Positions 37,853 through 46,573 of a DNA stretch of 64,000 nt are shown piece by piece. Below the pieces are notes generated by a model. It was not told the DNA's origin, did no database searches, and saw only the letters and a program-made list of their open reading frames with translations. Position 1 is the first letter of the stretch. Each line of letters begins with the position of its first letter. A program made the position numbers and the translations under genes. The stretch is taken from contig NZ_CP121445.1 of assembly GCF_029689925.1 (NCBI RefSeq), positions 2,907,001 through 2,971,000 of the forward strand, read 5' to 3'. The DNA comes from Anaerocolumna sp. AGMB13025 (GTDB lineage: Bacteria > Bacillota > Clostridia > Lachnospirales > Lachnospiraceae).

Positions 37853-39142
37853 ATGGAAGAAGAAGTGTACCGCTTTTATTTAAAACAGCATATAGGAAAG
37901 CCAGCACTTGCTTGTGTAAAACCCGGTGATGATGTTTTTACCGGTCAACTAATCGGAAAGGCAGACGAGGGTTTGAGTCTGAATATTCATTCCAGTGTTT
38001 CCGGCTCTATACTAGAGGTAACAAAGGAATATATAGAAATTCTTAAAAACCTGCCGGATACAGCAGAATACCTCCACTTATCAGAAACTGATCCACTAAA
38101 ACTCATTGAGGAGGCTGGTATCTGCGGTATGGGAGGAGCCGGTTTCCCAACCTTTGTGAAGTTACAGACGGATTTATCAGGGGGAGGAAGTGTTATCATC
38201 AATGCAGCCGAATGTGAACCAATTTTAGAACATAACATAAAGCGGATTATAAAAAGTGGGGAAGAAGTTGTTAAGGGACTTGCCATAGCCATGGAGATTA
38301 CCAATGCTGCAAAAGGTATCATCGCAATAAAAGAAAAACAGAAAGAGGCGATTGATATCCTTAAGAAACACGTAAATAACAATATGGAAATCTTCCTGCT
38401 GCCGGACCTTTATCCAATGGGGGAAGAAAGAGCGGTAATCAGAGAAGTTACTGGGAAATTACTTGATATTAATTCTCTGCCCCAGGCTGCAAAAGCAGTG
38501 GTTATGAATCTGGAAACGATATACCGGGTATATGAAGCGGTAGCGCTTAAGAAGCCGGTAATACATAAAGATATAACCGTTGGCGGGGCTGTAAAGGAAG
38601 GCACCACGGTTTTCCTCGATGTTTTAGCAGGTACCAAAGTCAGTAAACTATTAGAAATGGCCGGAGGCTTAAAAGAAGATGTGGGAGAATTAATTATGGG
38701 TGGTCCTTTTACTGGTAAACGTACTACGAAAGAGGATTTTACTCATAAAACAACCGGAGGAATCCTTGCTGCCATGCCATTTTTACAGGATAAGAGAGAT
38801 ATGGGACTATTAGTCTGTGCCTGCGGCGGCAATGAAGAAAGATTACAGGAAATAGCAGCTTCCATGGGAGCTAATGTAGTTGGAGTCGAATTCTGTAAGC
38901 AGGCGAAACGGGTTAAGGATAATCTAAAATGTGATAATCCAGGTAAATGCCCGGGTCAGTCTGCCAAGGTTTTAAAGTTGCGAAGTCTTGGCGCTAAGTC
39001 ACTGTTAATCAGCAATTGCACCGATTGCAGCAATACGGTCATGTCAATTGCCCCTCAGCTTAACCTTTCAGTATACCACTGTACGGATGGGGCTTTAAGG
39101 GCAGCCGGATTAAGATTAGTCAGAAAAATCCACTTAACATAA
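37853..39142 (+). CDS. prdC: Proline reductase electron transfer protein PrdC (RnfC-like)
   Basis: Thought to pass electrons from NADH or ferredoxin to D-proline reductase; 429 residues and related to RnfC. The flavin/NADH-binding phrase is GICGMGGAGFPTFVKL, followed by NAAECEPILEHN. Late cysteines lie in KCDNPGKCPGQS and ISNCTDCSN. Cys91 in GICGMGG is at the place I associate with selenocysteine in other PrdC proteins, so this looks like a cysteine form; I am not certain of that alignment. No in-frame TGA is present. The gene is 25 bases upstream of prdA. Confidence 0.9.
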   Translation: MEEEVYRFYLKQHIGKPALACVKPGDDVFTGQLIGKADEGLSLNIHSSVSGSILEVTKEYIEILKNLPDTAEYLHLSETDPLKLIEEAGICGMGGAGFPTFVKLQTDLSGGGSVIINAAECEPILEHNIKRIIKSGEEVVKGLAIAMEITNAAKGIIAIKEKQKEAIDILKKHVNNNMEIFLLPDLYPMGEERAVIREVTGKLLDINSLPQAAKAVVMNLETIYRVYEAVALKKPVIHKDITVGGAVKEGTTVFLDVLAGTKVSKLLEMAGGLKEDVGELIMGGPFTGKRTTKEDFTHKTTGGILAAMPFLQDKRDMGLLVCACGGNEERLQEIAASMGANVVGVEFCKQAKRVKDNLKCDNPGKCPGQSAKVLKLRSLGAKSLLISNCTDCSNTVMSIAPQLNLSVYHCTDGALRAAGLRLVRKIHLT

Positions 39143-39167
39143 AAACTATTATATAAGGAGAGAACTT

Positions 39168-40979
39168 ATGTCAATATCAAAAGAAATGTTACAAAAACAT
39201 CTGAAGGAACCTGCAATTTTCTGCTGCCAAAGAAAAAAAGGCTTGGTAATCAGCGAGGGGGATTTAGAAGATCCTACGATATTTCCGGATCTGGTGGAAT
39301 CACAGCTCCTTACTCTTACAGCGGAAGGTTTAACGATTCAAGAGGTATTGGGTAAAACCTTAAAGTCAGACGCAGAGGCATTAACACCAATCACCGCGGA
39401 TATGATTGAAGGCGGTATAGAGAAAGAAATGCCAGAAGCAGCAAAAGAAAAGATAGCACCTGTTAAGGCGGGGGAAGGAGTGAATGGAATAGGTATGAAT
39501 AAAAAAGAAGCAAATACCGGAGGAACTAGAATGATTCATTTAGAAATAAACGAACTAAAAGGGTTATCACTTGATATTCCCTTACAGTCCCTGAATACAG
39601 CAGGCTTTAATCTGGGAGATATATCAGAACAAAGTTTGGTAAACCCAGAATCTGCAAAATTTGCAGCAAAAGTTGAGTCAGGCATAGCAGAAGCTGAAAA
39701 GTCAGATAAGATTATCCGTACTTTAATACAAAAAGAATATAAAGTAAAGGAAGTTAAGCTTTCAGAAACTACCACCTTTACAAATGGTGTTTTAACCATT
39801 GACAAGGGTCTCCTAAAGAAAGCAAAAGACTGCAATCCGCTGGTTAAGTCAGTGGAATTGGATATTATTACACCAGATAATCTCCATGTCTTTACAAATA
39901 CCATAATGGATATTATCCCAATTGCAGCTAAGGTAAAGGGTAAGTTAGGTGAAGGAGAAACCGCGGTTTTAAGTGGTGCGGTATTTTGTTTAACCGGTTT
40001 GGATGAAAGCGGTGTCCAGATTCATGAATTTGGTTCCTGTGAAGGTTATATTGATGAAAAGGTTGCTTTTGGAAGACCTGGCTGCCCGGATGAAACAGAT
40101 ATCATGATTCGTGTTAATGTTGTAATACAAGAAGGTACCGGCATGGAGCGAAGAGGACCTTTTGCCGCACATTGTGCCTGTGATGTAATTATCCAGGAAA
40201 TCCGCGAAGTATTAAAAAAGACAACTGAACCAGTGGTCAGAGAAGAAAAATTCTGTGATGTACATAAATACGGACGCCCAAGAGTTGTACTAGTAAAAGA
40301 AATCATGGGTCAGGGTGCCATGCATGATAATATCCTCTGTCCTGGCGAACCGGCAGGAGTTCCCGGCGGACAAAAGAATGTAGATTTAGGTAATGTGCCG
40401 GTTATGTTATCCCCCAATGAAGTATTAGACGGCGGAATCCATGCCCTTACTTGCATCGGACCGGCTACGAAAGAAATGACGAGGCATTATTTTAGAGAAC
40501 CTCTGGTAAAAGCGCTGGCACAGGACGAAGAATTATACCTGGTAGGAGTAATCTTTATCGGAAGCCCCCAGGTAAATGATGAAAAGATGTTTGTTACTGA
40601 ACGCCTTGGTGCTTTAATTGAAACGATGGCCTTAGAGGGAGCAATTGTTACTACGGAAGGCTTTGGTAATAACCATATTGATTTTGCCGGCAACATAGCA
40701 GCCATCGGAAGCCGTGGAATTCCAGCAGTAGGGGTTACTTTCTCTGCTTATCAGGGACAATTGGTAGTTGGCAATCAATATATGGATGCCATGATTGAAT
40801 TAAACAAAGACCCGGAAGGCTTTGAAAATGAAGTCCTGGGCTGTAGTTCCATCTGCCCCGAAGATGCTGCCAGAGCCGTACTTATGCTAAAAACAAAAAT
40901 GGCAGGTATTCCAATTGAACCCGCAAATAGAAAATGGTCACAGGAAGTTATTGATGCAAATCAAAAACTGGTGAAATAG
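39168..40979 (+). CDS. prdA: D-proline reductase proprotein PrdA
   Basis: The precursor of the pyruvoyl-containing subunits of D-proline reductase, which opens D-proline to 5-aminovalerate; 603 residues. In this family self-cleavage before a cysteine creates the pyruvoyl group. Here the expected site is Thr428-Cys429 in GIHALTCIGPATKE. The N-terminal part (about 1-85) is the PrdA-specific leader domain, and the C-terminal part includes TTEGFGNNHIDFAGN. The RBS is AGGAGA. It is followed by a 65-residue gene and prdB, in the usual order. Confidence 0.95.
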   Translation: MSISKEMLQKHLKEPAIFCCQRKKGLVISEGDLEDPTIFPDLVESQLLTLTAEGLTIQEVLGKTLKSDAEALTPITADMIEGGIEKEMPEAAKEKIAPVKAGEGVNGIGMNKKEANTGGTRMIHLEINELKGLSLDIPLQSLNTAGFNLGDISEQSLVNPESAKFAAKVESGIAEAEKSDKIIRTLIQKEYKVKEVKLSETTTFTNGVLTIDKGLLKKAKDCNPLVKSVELDIITPDNLHVFTNTIMDIIPIAAKVKGKLGEGETAVLSGAVFCLTGLDESGVQIHEFGSCEGYIDEKVAFGRPGCPDETDIMIRVNVVIQEGTGMERRGPFAAHCACDVIIQEIREVLKKTTEPVVREEKFCDVHKYGRPRVVLVKEIMGQGAMHDNILCPGEPAGVPGGQKNVDLGNVPVMLSPNEVLDGGIHALTCIGPATKEMTRHYFREPLVKALAQDEELYLVGVIFIGSPQVNDEKMFVTERLGALIETMALEGAIVTTEGFGNNHIDFAGNIAAIGSRGIPAVGVTFSAYQGQLVVGNQYMDAMIELNKDPEGFENEVLGCSSICPEDAARAVLMLKTKMAGIPIEPANRKWSQEVIDANQKLVK

Positions 40980-41120
40980 AGTTGATTCGAAGGCTGAAAA
41001 CGTATTAAGTTCGAATGAAAGTTAAGATATTAAAAATTAGAAAGTTATGTAATTAGAAATTAGAAAGTTAAGTTAAAAGATTATTTATAGGAAGAGGATG
41101 ACTGAGAAAGGAGGACTTTC

Positions 41121-41318
41121 ATGGAGGTGGAATTAAATCCCCAGCTTACCAGGGCAAAAGTTATAGATATCAATGATACCGCAGTCAAAGTCAGTATTCA
41201 GGGAAGATTAGGTGTTATCACCGTACCTCTTAGATGGATCATCTCAGATAAAGCGTTAGAAGTCGGACAGGAAGTAGAATTTTACTTTAGCTATATGCAG
41301 GTCAGACAACAAAAATAG
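41121..41318 (+). CDS. Small conserved protein between prdA and prdB
   Basis: A 65-residue protein with strong RBS (AAAGGAGG) and ATG 41121. It is beta-rich, with ITVPLRWIISDKALEVGQEVEFYFSYMQV read across residues 33-61 as two or three strands; there are no cysteines. A similar small gene (CBO2463/CBO2479-type) lies between prdA and prdB in other Prd clusters, as I recall. That conserved position suggests an assembly or regulatory role in the reductase. The function is otherwise unknown. Confidence 0.8.
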   Translation: MEVELNPQLTRAKVIDINDTAVKVSIQGRLGVITVPLRWIISDKALEVGQEVEFYFSYMQVRQQK

Positions 41319-41333
41319 ATTGGAGGAAAGTAT

Positions 41334-42059
41334 ATGCAATTAACTACAGCAACAGGAATGAAATCAGAAATATTTGTACCTATAACACCAGAGGCAGTCT
41401 GGACACCTCTTGGCAAACCTTTAAAGGAATGTAAGGTGGCTTTTATCACAGCCGGAGGTATTCACCAGAAATCCCAAAAACCATTTAATACGGCAGGAGA
41501 TTACTCTTACCGCGAGATACCCTCAACGATTTCTACCAGTGAATTAATGGTTACTCACGGCGGGTTTGATAATTCTGATATTAACAAAGACCCCAATGCC
41601 ATGTTTCCTTTAGACAGGTTGAGAGAACTGGTTGCAGAAGGTTATATCGGAAGTCTTGCTGATACCATGTTCGGCTTTATGGGAGGCGGCGGTAATGTGG
41701 ATAAATTCACTACCGAAACCGGACCGGAGATTGCTAGAAGATTAAAGGAACAAAGGGTTGATATTGTAGTATGTACCGGGGGCTGCGGTACCTGCCACCG
41801 TTCGGCAGTTATAGTAGAACGTGCCTGCGAAAAACTTGGTATGTCAACTGTTATTATTGCCGCCTTGCCTCCCATTGCAAGACAGCAGGGTGCTCCCCGT
41901 ATTACAGCGCCTCACGTACCCATTGGGTCCAATGCCGGGGAACCTAACAATATAGAAATGCAGACAGCAATCTTAAAAGAATCGTTACAGGCAGTTGCAG
42001 AGATGCAGTCTTTTGGAGAACTAAAAGTACTTCCCTATGAATACAGGCATAATGTATAA
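41334..42059 (+). CDS. prdB: D-proline reductase subunit PrdB, cysteine form
   Basis: The catalytic subunit that attacks the C-N bond of D-proline bound at the pyruvoyl group of PrdA; 241 residues. The active-site motif reads GGCGTCHRS with Cys151 encoded by TGC (41784-41786). In characterised PrdB the equivalent residue, about position 152, is selenocysteine. Here it is cysteine, with Cys154 three residues on. The family phrases GGIHQKSQKPFN and ADTMFGFMGGGGN are intact. It starts 15 bases after the 65-residue gene with RBS GGAGG. It should be active but possibly slower than a Sec enzyme. Confidence 0.94.
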   Translation: MQLTTATGMKSEIFVPITPEAVWTPLGKPLKECKVAFITAGGIHQKSQKPFNTAGDYSYREIPSTISTSELMVTHGGFDNSDINKDPNAMFPLDRLRELVAEGYIGSLADTMFGFMGGGGNVDKFTTETGPEIARRLKEQRVDIVVCTGGCGTCHRSAVIVERACEKLGMSTVIIAALPPIARQQGAPRITAPHVPIGSNAGEPNNIEMQTAILKESLQAVAEMQSFGELKVLPYEYRHNV

Positions 42060-42085
42060 ACCTTTATACTAGATACGTATTAGAA
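42054..42085 (+). promoter_or_regulatory. Palindromes upstream of the second TetR gene
   Basis: GTATAAACCTTTATAC (42054-42069) is a perfect 7-bp inverted repeat overlapping the prdB stop codon. ACTAGATACGTATTAGAA (42068-42085) follows at once and closely matches the racemase promoter palindrome at 36405-36423. It may be an autoregulatory operator. Confidence 0.6.
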
Positions 42086-42125
42086 CAGTCACTTATTAAG
42101 TTATACAAATCCAGGAGGTGGACGA

Positions 42126-42707
42126 ATGGCACGGGAAAGTTCAAAAAAGAAGAAAATAATAGAAACCGCATTCCGGTTATTCTATGAACAGGGTTATGAT
42201 ACAACGACTATTGAGCAGATAATACTAGAATGTAAAGTCTCAAAGGGTACCTTTTATCATTATTTCAGTGCGAAAACAGATTTGTTTAGTTCACTTTCGG
42301 ATTTGTTTGATGAGCAGTATCTGATTATAGTAAAAGATTTAGACCCGAACCTTCACAGCTTTGATAAATTAATATACATGTCAAAACATTTATTTAAGTA
42401 TATTGAAGATAAAGTACCGGTGGATATACTGGCATACTTATATTCATCCCAGGTAACGAAAAAAGGCGAAAAACATCTTTTAAACCAGAATCGTTATTAC
42501 TACAAAGCTTTAATGTTAATCATAGAGGAAGGACAAAAGAGGAAGCAATTAAAAGATGAGCGATCCTCCAGGGAATTAATGAAAATCTATGCGATGCAGG
42601 AACGTTCTATCCTGTATGACTGGTGCATTTGTGAAGGAAACTATCCGCTGGCTTCTTATGGTATCGAGTTATTAACCATTTTTATGCAGGGCTTCAGAAA
42701 TAATTAA
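42126..42707 (+). CDS. TetR/AcrR family regulator, paralogue 2
   Basis: A DNA-binding regulator of 193 residues. The helix-turn-helix reads TTIEQIILECKVSKGTFYHYF, and the C-terminal ligand domain is shared in detail with the regulator at 18191-18781 (for example LDQNR or LNQNR, YYK, IIEEGQK, DWC). It lies inside the Prd cluster, 66 bases after prdB, with RBS AGGAGGTGG. Known Prd clusters use the sigma-54 activator PrdR; none is visible here. I infer that this pair replaces PrdR. The ligand could be proline, hydroxyproline or 5-aminovalerate. Confidence 0.9.
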   Translation: MARESSKKKKIIETAFRLFYEQGYDTTTIEQIILECKVSKGTFYHYFSAKTDLFSSLSDLFDEQYLIIVKDLDPNLHSFDKLIYMSKHLFKYIEDKVPVDILAYLYSSQVTKKGEKHLLNQNRYYYKALMLIIEEGQKRKQLKDERSSRELMKIYAMQERSILYDWCICEGNYPLASYGIELLTIFMQGFRNN

Positions 42708-42829
42708 AGGTTAGTTTGGTTGAAAGAAAATCTGATAAAAGAAAGGGTGCCACATTTACTTCTTTCAACGATTGTGGCAATTAATATTGCAGGATAAATG
42801 GATGCTGTAATATACACAGGAACACTATT

Positions 42830-44044
42830 ATGAAACTAAAAGAAACAGGTAAAACAGAAGAAGAAATAAAGGGATTAGTCAAAAAGTATATGATTGACAC
42901 TTATGAGCGTTTTGACATGATTGCAGAAACTGCCAGAGATATGTATATCTATGATTCAGAAGGAGAGAAATACCTGGATTTTTACGCCGGAATAGCTGTT
43001 AACAGTGCCGGTAACTGCAATGAAAAGGTAGTAGCGGCAGTTATGGATCAGGTACAGGATATTATGCATACCTTTAATTATCCTTATACCATTCCCCAGG
43101 CCCTCCTTGCAGAAAAAATCTGCACTACAATCGGAATGGATAAAATATTTTTTCAGAATTCCGGAACAGAGGCCAATGAAGCAATGATTAAAATGGCAAG
43201 AAAATATGGAACGGAAACATATGGTCCCGATAAATATAATATTGTAACTGCAAAAATGGGCTTCCATGGCAGAAGTTTTGGTTCCATGTCAGCTACGGGA
43301 CAACCAAATAATGCCTGCCAGGTAGGTTTTGGGTCCATGGTTCCCGGGTTTACATACGCAGATTATAACGACCTTGATTCCTTTAAGGCAGCCTGCACTG
43401 ATAATACCATTGCTATTATGATTGAACCGCTGCAAGGAGAGGGAGGAGTACATCCGGCAACCCAGGAATTCATGACTGGACTAAGAGAGTTCTGTGATGA
43501 AAAAGGGCTGCTATTATTACTGGATGAGGTCCAGACCGGCTGGTGCAGAACCGGTACGGTTATGTGTTATATGCAGTATGGCATAAAACCGGATATTGTA
43601 TCTATGGCAAAAGCCATGGGCGGAGGCATGCCAATTGGTGCAATCTGTGCGACAGAAGAAGTATCAAAGGCCTTTAGTATGGGCTCCCACGGAACGACCT
43701 ACGGCGGTCATCCAGTAAGCTGTGCTGCCTCCTTAGCTCAGATAAAAGAACTCCTTGACCGGAATCTGGACGTAAATGCTGAACGAATGGGTGAATACTT
43801 TAAAGCGAAATTAGCAACCCTGCCCCATGTCATAGAAGTAAGAGGCAAAGGCTTATTAGTCGGAGTTGAATTCGATGGAAGCATAAAAGCAATTGATGTA
43901 AAGCATGGCTGTTTTGACAGAAAACTTATTATAACTGCGATCGGAAGCAGTGTCATCCGTATGGTTCCGCCCTTGATCCTAACAGAAGAAGATTGTGATA
44001 AAGCTTATGAAATTATTAAGGAAACGGTGTTATCGTTAGCCTAA
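42830..44044 (+). CDS. Class III aminotransferase, candidate 5-aminovalerate transaminase
   Basis: A PLP enzyme of 404 residues from the acetylornithine/ornithine/4-aminobutyrate group. The PLP lysine is Lys261 in SMAKAMGGGMP. The phrases NSGTEANEAMIKMARK and LDEVQTGWCRTG are typical. By sequence alone ArgD, ornithine aminotransferase and GabT/DavT are all possible. Placed after prdB and before an iron alcohol dehydrogenase, it would suit 5-aminovalerate, the product of proline reduction, giving glutarate semialdehyde. No arg genes are nearby. The RBS is weak (AGGA), and a TGCCACA/TGTGGCA hairpin lies upstream at 42748-42777. Confidence 0.85.
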   Translation: MKLKETGKTEEEIKGLVKKYMIDTYERFDMIAETARDMYIYDSEGEKYLDFYAGIAVNSAGNCNEKVVAAVMDQVQDIMHTFNYPYTIPQALLAEKICTTIGMDKIFFQNSGTEANEAMIKMARKYGTETYGPDKYNIVTAKMGFHGRSFGSMSATGQPNNACQVGFGSMVPGFTYADYNDLDSFKAACTDNTIAIMIEPLQGEGGVHPATQEFMTGLREFCDEKGLLLLLDEVQTGWCRTGTVMCYMQYGIKPDIVSMAKAMGGGMPIGAICATEEVSKAFSMGSHGTTYGGHPVSCAASLAQIKELLDRNLDVNAERMGEYFKAKLATLPHVIEVRGKGLLVGVEFDGSIKAIDVKHGCFDRKLIITAIGSSVIRMVPPLILTEEDCDKAYEIIKETVLSLA

Positions 44045-44053
44045 GGAGGGGTT

Positions 44054-45205
44054 ATGAAGGAATTTAGTTTTTCGGTTCCCCAGGATATCATATTCGGGGA
44101 AGGCTCTATTAAAAAAGTAGAAGAGATATTAAAGAAGAATAACTGGTGTAAGCCCTTAATTATCTCTGGGAAAAATCTGACCAGACTTGGTGTAGCAGAT
44201 AAAATTATTAAGCTTGTGGAAAAAGCAGGTTGTAAAGCAGAACTCTTTAACGAAGTGGAAGCGAATCCGTCGGTGGAAACGGTGGAGAAAGCTGCTTTAG
44301 CATTTAAAGAAAGCGGAGCTGACTCAATTATAGCCTTGGGCGGCGGCAGTCCTATGGATGTGGCGAAAGCAGTAGGAATTGTTGCTGTATACGGTGGTAA
44401 TATTAAGGATTATGAAGGCGGCAGTAAGGTGCCGGGTAAAATTACTCCTATCATAGCGATACCGACAACAGCGGGCACGGGAAGTGAAGTAACTGCCTTT
44501 ACAGTAATTACAGATCATGCCAGAAATTATAAACTAACTGTATTTAGTTATGAACTGATTCCTCAATATGCCATACTAGATCCGGAACTAATTCTTTCCC
44601 TGTCAGGTCCAATTGCCGCTGCTACCGGTATTGATGCCCTTGTCCATGCAATCGAGGCATATTTATCAAAAGCAGCGTCACCCTTTACAGATGCTTTCGC
44701 AGAAAAAGCAATGGAGTTAATCGGAGAAAATCTCCGGTCTTTCACCGCAGACAGAACCAACCTTTTAGCAGCATCGGCTATGCTTACTGGTTCCATGTTT
44801 GCGGGACTGGCCTTTGCTTATGCCAGACTTGGTAATGTACATGCCATGGCTCATCCTTTGGGTGGATTTTTTAATGTTTCCCATGGAGTGGCTAATGCCA
44901 TATTATTACCGGTGGTAATGGAATATAATGCCCTTAGTGATAAAGGGCGGTATAAAAAAATCTATGGATATTTAGTTCCAGACAGAAAAGTCCCAGAGGA
45001 TTTCACACCGGATCTATTAATTAAAGTGTTAAAAGAAATGACAGTAAACCTTGGAATTCCTAAGAATTTACAAGAAGTGGGAGTCACAGAGGATATGATT
45101 CCTGCTATGGCAGAGGACGCCATGAAAAGCGGGAATATTTTAGTTAATCCAAGACAGAGTACCTTAGAGGATATTATTTTGTTATATAAAAAGGCTATGG
45201 GTTAG
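44054..45205 (+). CDS. Iron-containing alcohol dehydrogenase, candidate 5-hydroxyvalerate dehydrogenase
   Basis: An NAD(P)-linked group III alcohol dehydrogenase of 383 residues. The cofactor phrase is ALGGGSPMDVAKA, and PTTAGTGSEVT follows. Metal ligands are Asp and His in DALVHAIEAYLS, and two His in HAMAHPLGGFFNVSHG. It starts nine bases after the aminotransferase with RBS AAGGAGG, so the two are coupled. Together they could turn 5-aminovalerate into 5-hydroxyvalerate, as known in Clostridium viride; butanol or 1,3-propanediol type roles cannot be excluded. A strong terminator follows. Confidence 0.87.
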   Translation: MKEFSFSVPQDIIFGEGSIKKVEEILKKNNWCKPLIISGKNLTRLGVADKIIKLVEKAGCKAELFNEVEANPSVETVEKAALAFKESGADSIIALGGGSPMDVAKAVGIVAVYGGNIKDYEGGSKVPGKITPIIAIPTTAGTGSEVTAFTVITDHARNYKLTVFSYELIPQYAILDPELILSLSGPIAAATGIDALVHAIEAYLSKAASPFTDAFAEKAMELIGENLRSFTADRTNLLAASAMLTGSMFAGLAFAYARLGNVHAMAHPLGGFFNVSHGVANAILLPVVMEYNALSDKGRYKKIYGYLVPDRKVPEDFTPDLLIKVLKEMTVNLGIPKNLQEVGVTEDMIPAMAEDAMKSGNILVNPRQSTLEDIILLYKKAMG

Positions 45206-45230
45206 AACTTTTTTAAAGACTTTGTTTAAT

Positions 45231-45294
45231 CATAAAAACTCCGGCTGTAAAAATCAGAAGTGATAACTGATTTTTTACAGCCGGAGTTTTTATG
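45231..45294 (+). terminator. Strong terminator at the end of the proline locus
   Basis: CATAAAAACTCCGGCTGTAA and its near-exact complement (ending at 45294) form a long stem with the loop AAGTGATAA. It closes the transaminase-dehydrogenase unit and is symmetrical enough to work from both sides. Confidence 0.85.
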
Positions 45295-45491
45295 ATGCAT
45301 TAGGAGATTTATTCCTGATACAAAATAATACTTCAGTATGTTTACGCACCTCGCAGAAAATTATCATACTACTTAACCCCTGGAGGCGAAAGTTTCAGTA
45401 AACTGACACTTGGTTCCTATTAGTCACAGTTTCTATTAGGTCACAGTTTCTTTTAGCACTAATTAAGACCTTTTATATATAGCATTGACAT

Positions 45492-46559
45492 TTAGTTTGA
45501 TTTTACTTCATTCCATTTATCCAGATATAGTTTTTCTAAATCTGTGCCAAGATACTGATAGGTCTGGCATCTTTCCAGGACAGAAGCCTCAGGAAAAGCT
45601 ACCTTACTGTTTTTGATGTCTTCATCTTTTATCAGATCCCTGGCAGCTTTGTTCGGGGTAGAATAAGTAATATATTCAAAATTCTTTAATGCAATTTCCG
45701 GATCACACATATAGTTAATCCATTTTTCTGCATATTCTTTATTCGGTGCATTTTTAGGAATAACCCAGCCATCAATCCATACATTGGAGCCTTCCTTGGG
45801 CACAACATACTCTAAATCTTTATTTTCCCTCTGGGTAAAGATTGCCTCGCCGGAATAGATTACGCCGATTGGATTTTCTCCGCCAATCATTTTATCCCTT
45901 ACCTGGTCTACGACATAAGCATCGACCATAGGAAATTGTGACTGTAACAGCTTTTTGGCCTCTTCTAATTGTGACTGATCGGTGGTATTGATGGAATAAC
46001 CTAAGTAGGATAAAGCAATTCCAAAGGCATCCCTGACACTGTTAATCATAAGGATATCACCGGAGTATCCGTTCCTTTCAATAAAATCTTTATCAAAGAG
46101 AGCATCCCAGCTGTCGATTGGTTCTTTTATCATAGACTTGTTGTAAAGAATCCCAACAGTTCCCCAGCAGTAGGGTACACTGTATTTATTGCCCGGGTCA
46201 AAGTTTTCTGCACTTTTTAAATAGATGGTATCAATATTTTTAATATTAGGTACATTATCATAATTGATTTCTGCCAGAAGATTCTCGTCAATCATCTTTT
46301 GAATCATATAGTCTGAAGGGCATACAACATCGTATTTTACAGAACCGGTTTTAATTACGGGATACATATCTTCATTCTGCTCAAATTCATTATATTCCAC
46401 CTTGATACCAGTTTCTTTTTCAAAGGAATCAATCACATCGGGATCGATATATTCACCCCAGTTATATACATAAACCGTAGGCTTGCTGCTTTTCTGGCAG
46501 CCGGTCAGACCAATTATGCCAACGAAAGCAAATAATAGTATAAAGCTAAATTTTTTCAT
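45492..46559 (-). CDS. potD: Spermidine/putrescine-binding lipoprotein PotD
   Basis: The extracellular receptor of a polyamine importer, 355 residues. The signal peptide ends in the lipobox LTGC with Cys21. The mature start TVYVYNWGEYIDPDVI is diagnostic for PotD/PotF. The start is ATG 46559 with GGAGG upstream; a frame from 46571 would include that site. It is the last gene of potABCD but is set off by a 183-base gap with two hairpins. Confidence 0.93.
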   Translation of the reverse strand: MKKFSFILLFAFVGIIGLTGCQKSSKPTVYVYNWGEYIDPDVIDSFEKETGIKVEYNEFEQNEDMYPVIKTGSVKYDVVCPSDYMIQKMIDENLLAEINYDNVPNIKNIDTIYLKSAENFDPGNKYSVPYCWGTVGILYNKSMIKEPIDSWDALFDKDFIERNGYSGDILMINSVRDAFGIALSYLGYSINTTDQSQLEEAKKLLQSQFPMVDAYVVDQVRDKMIGGENPIGVIYSGEAIFTQRENKDLEYVVPKEGSNVWIDGWVIPKNAPNKEYAEKWINYMCDPEIALKNFEYITYSTPNKAARDLIKDEDIKNSKVAFPEASVLERCQTYQYLGTDLEKLYLDKWNEVKSN

Positions 46560-46573
46560 AATAACCTCCATCT

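Noticed and set aside
41784..41786. Selenocysteine in PrdB
   Set aside because: The codon is TGC, so cysteine is encoded; no in-frame TGA or need for a SECIS element.
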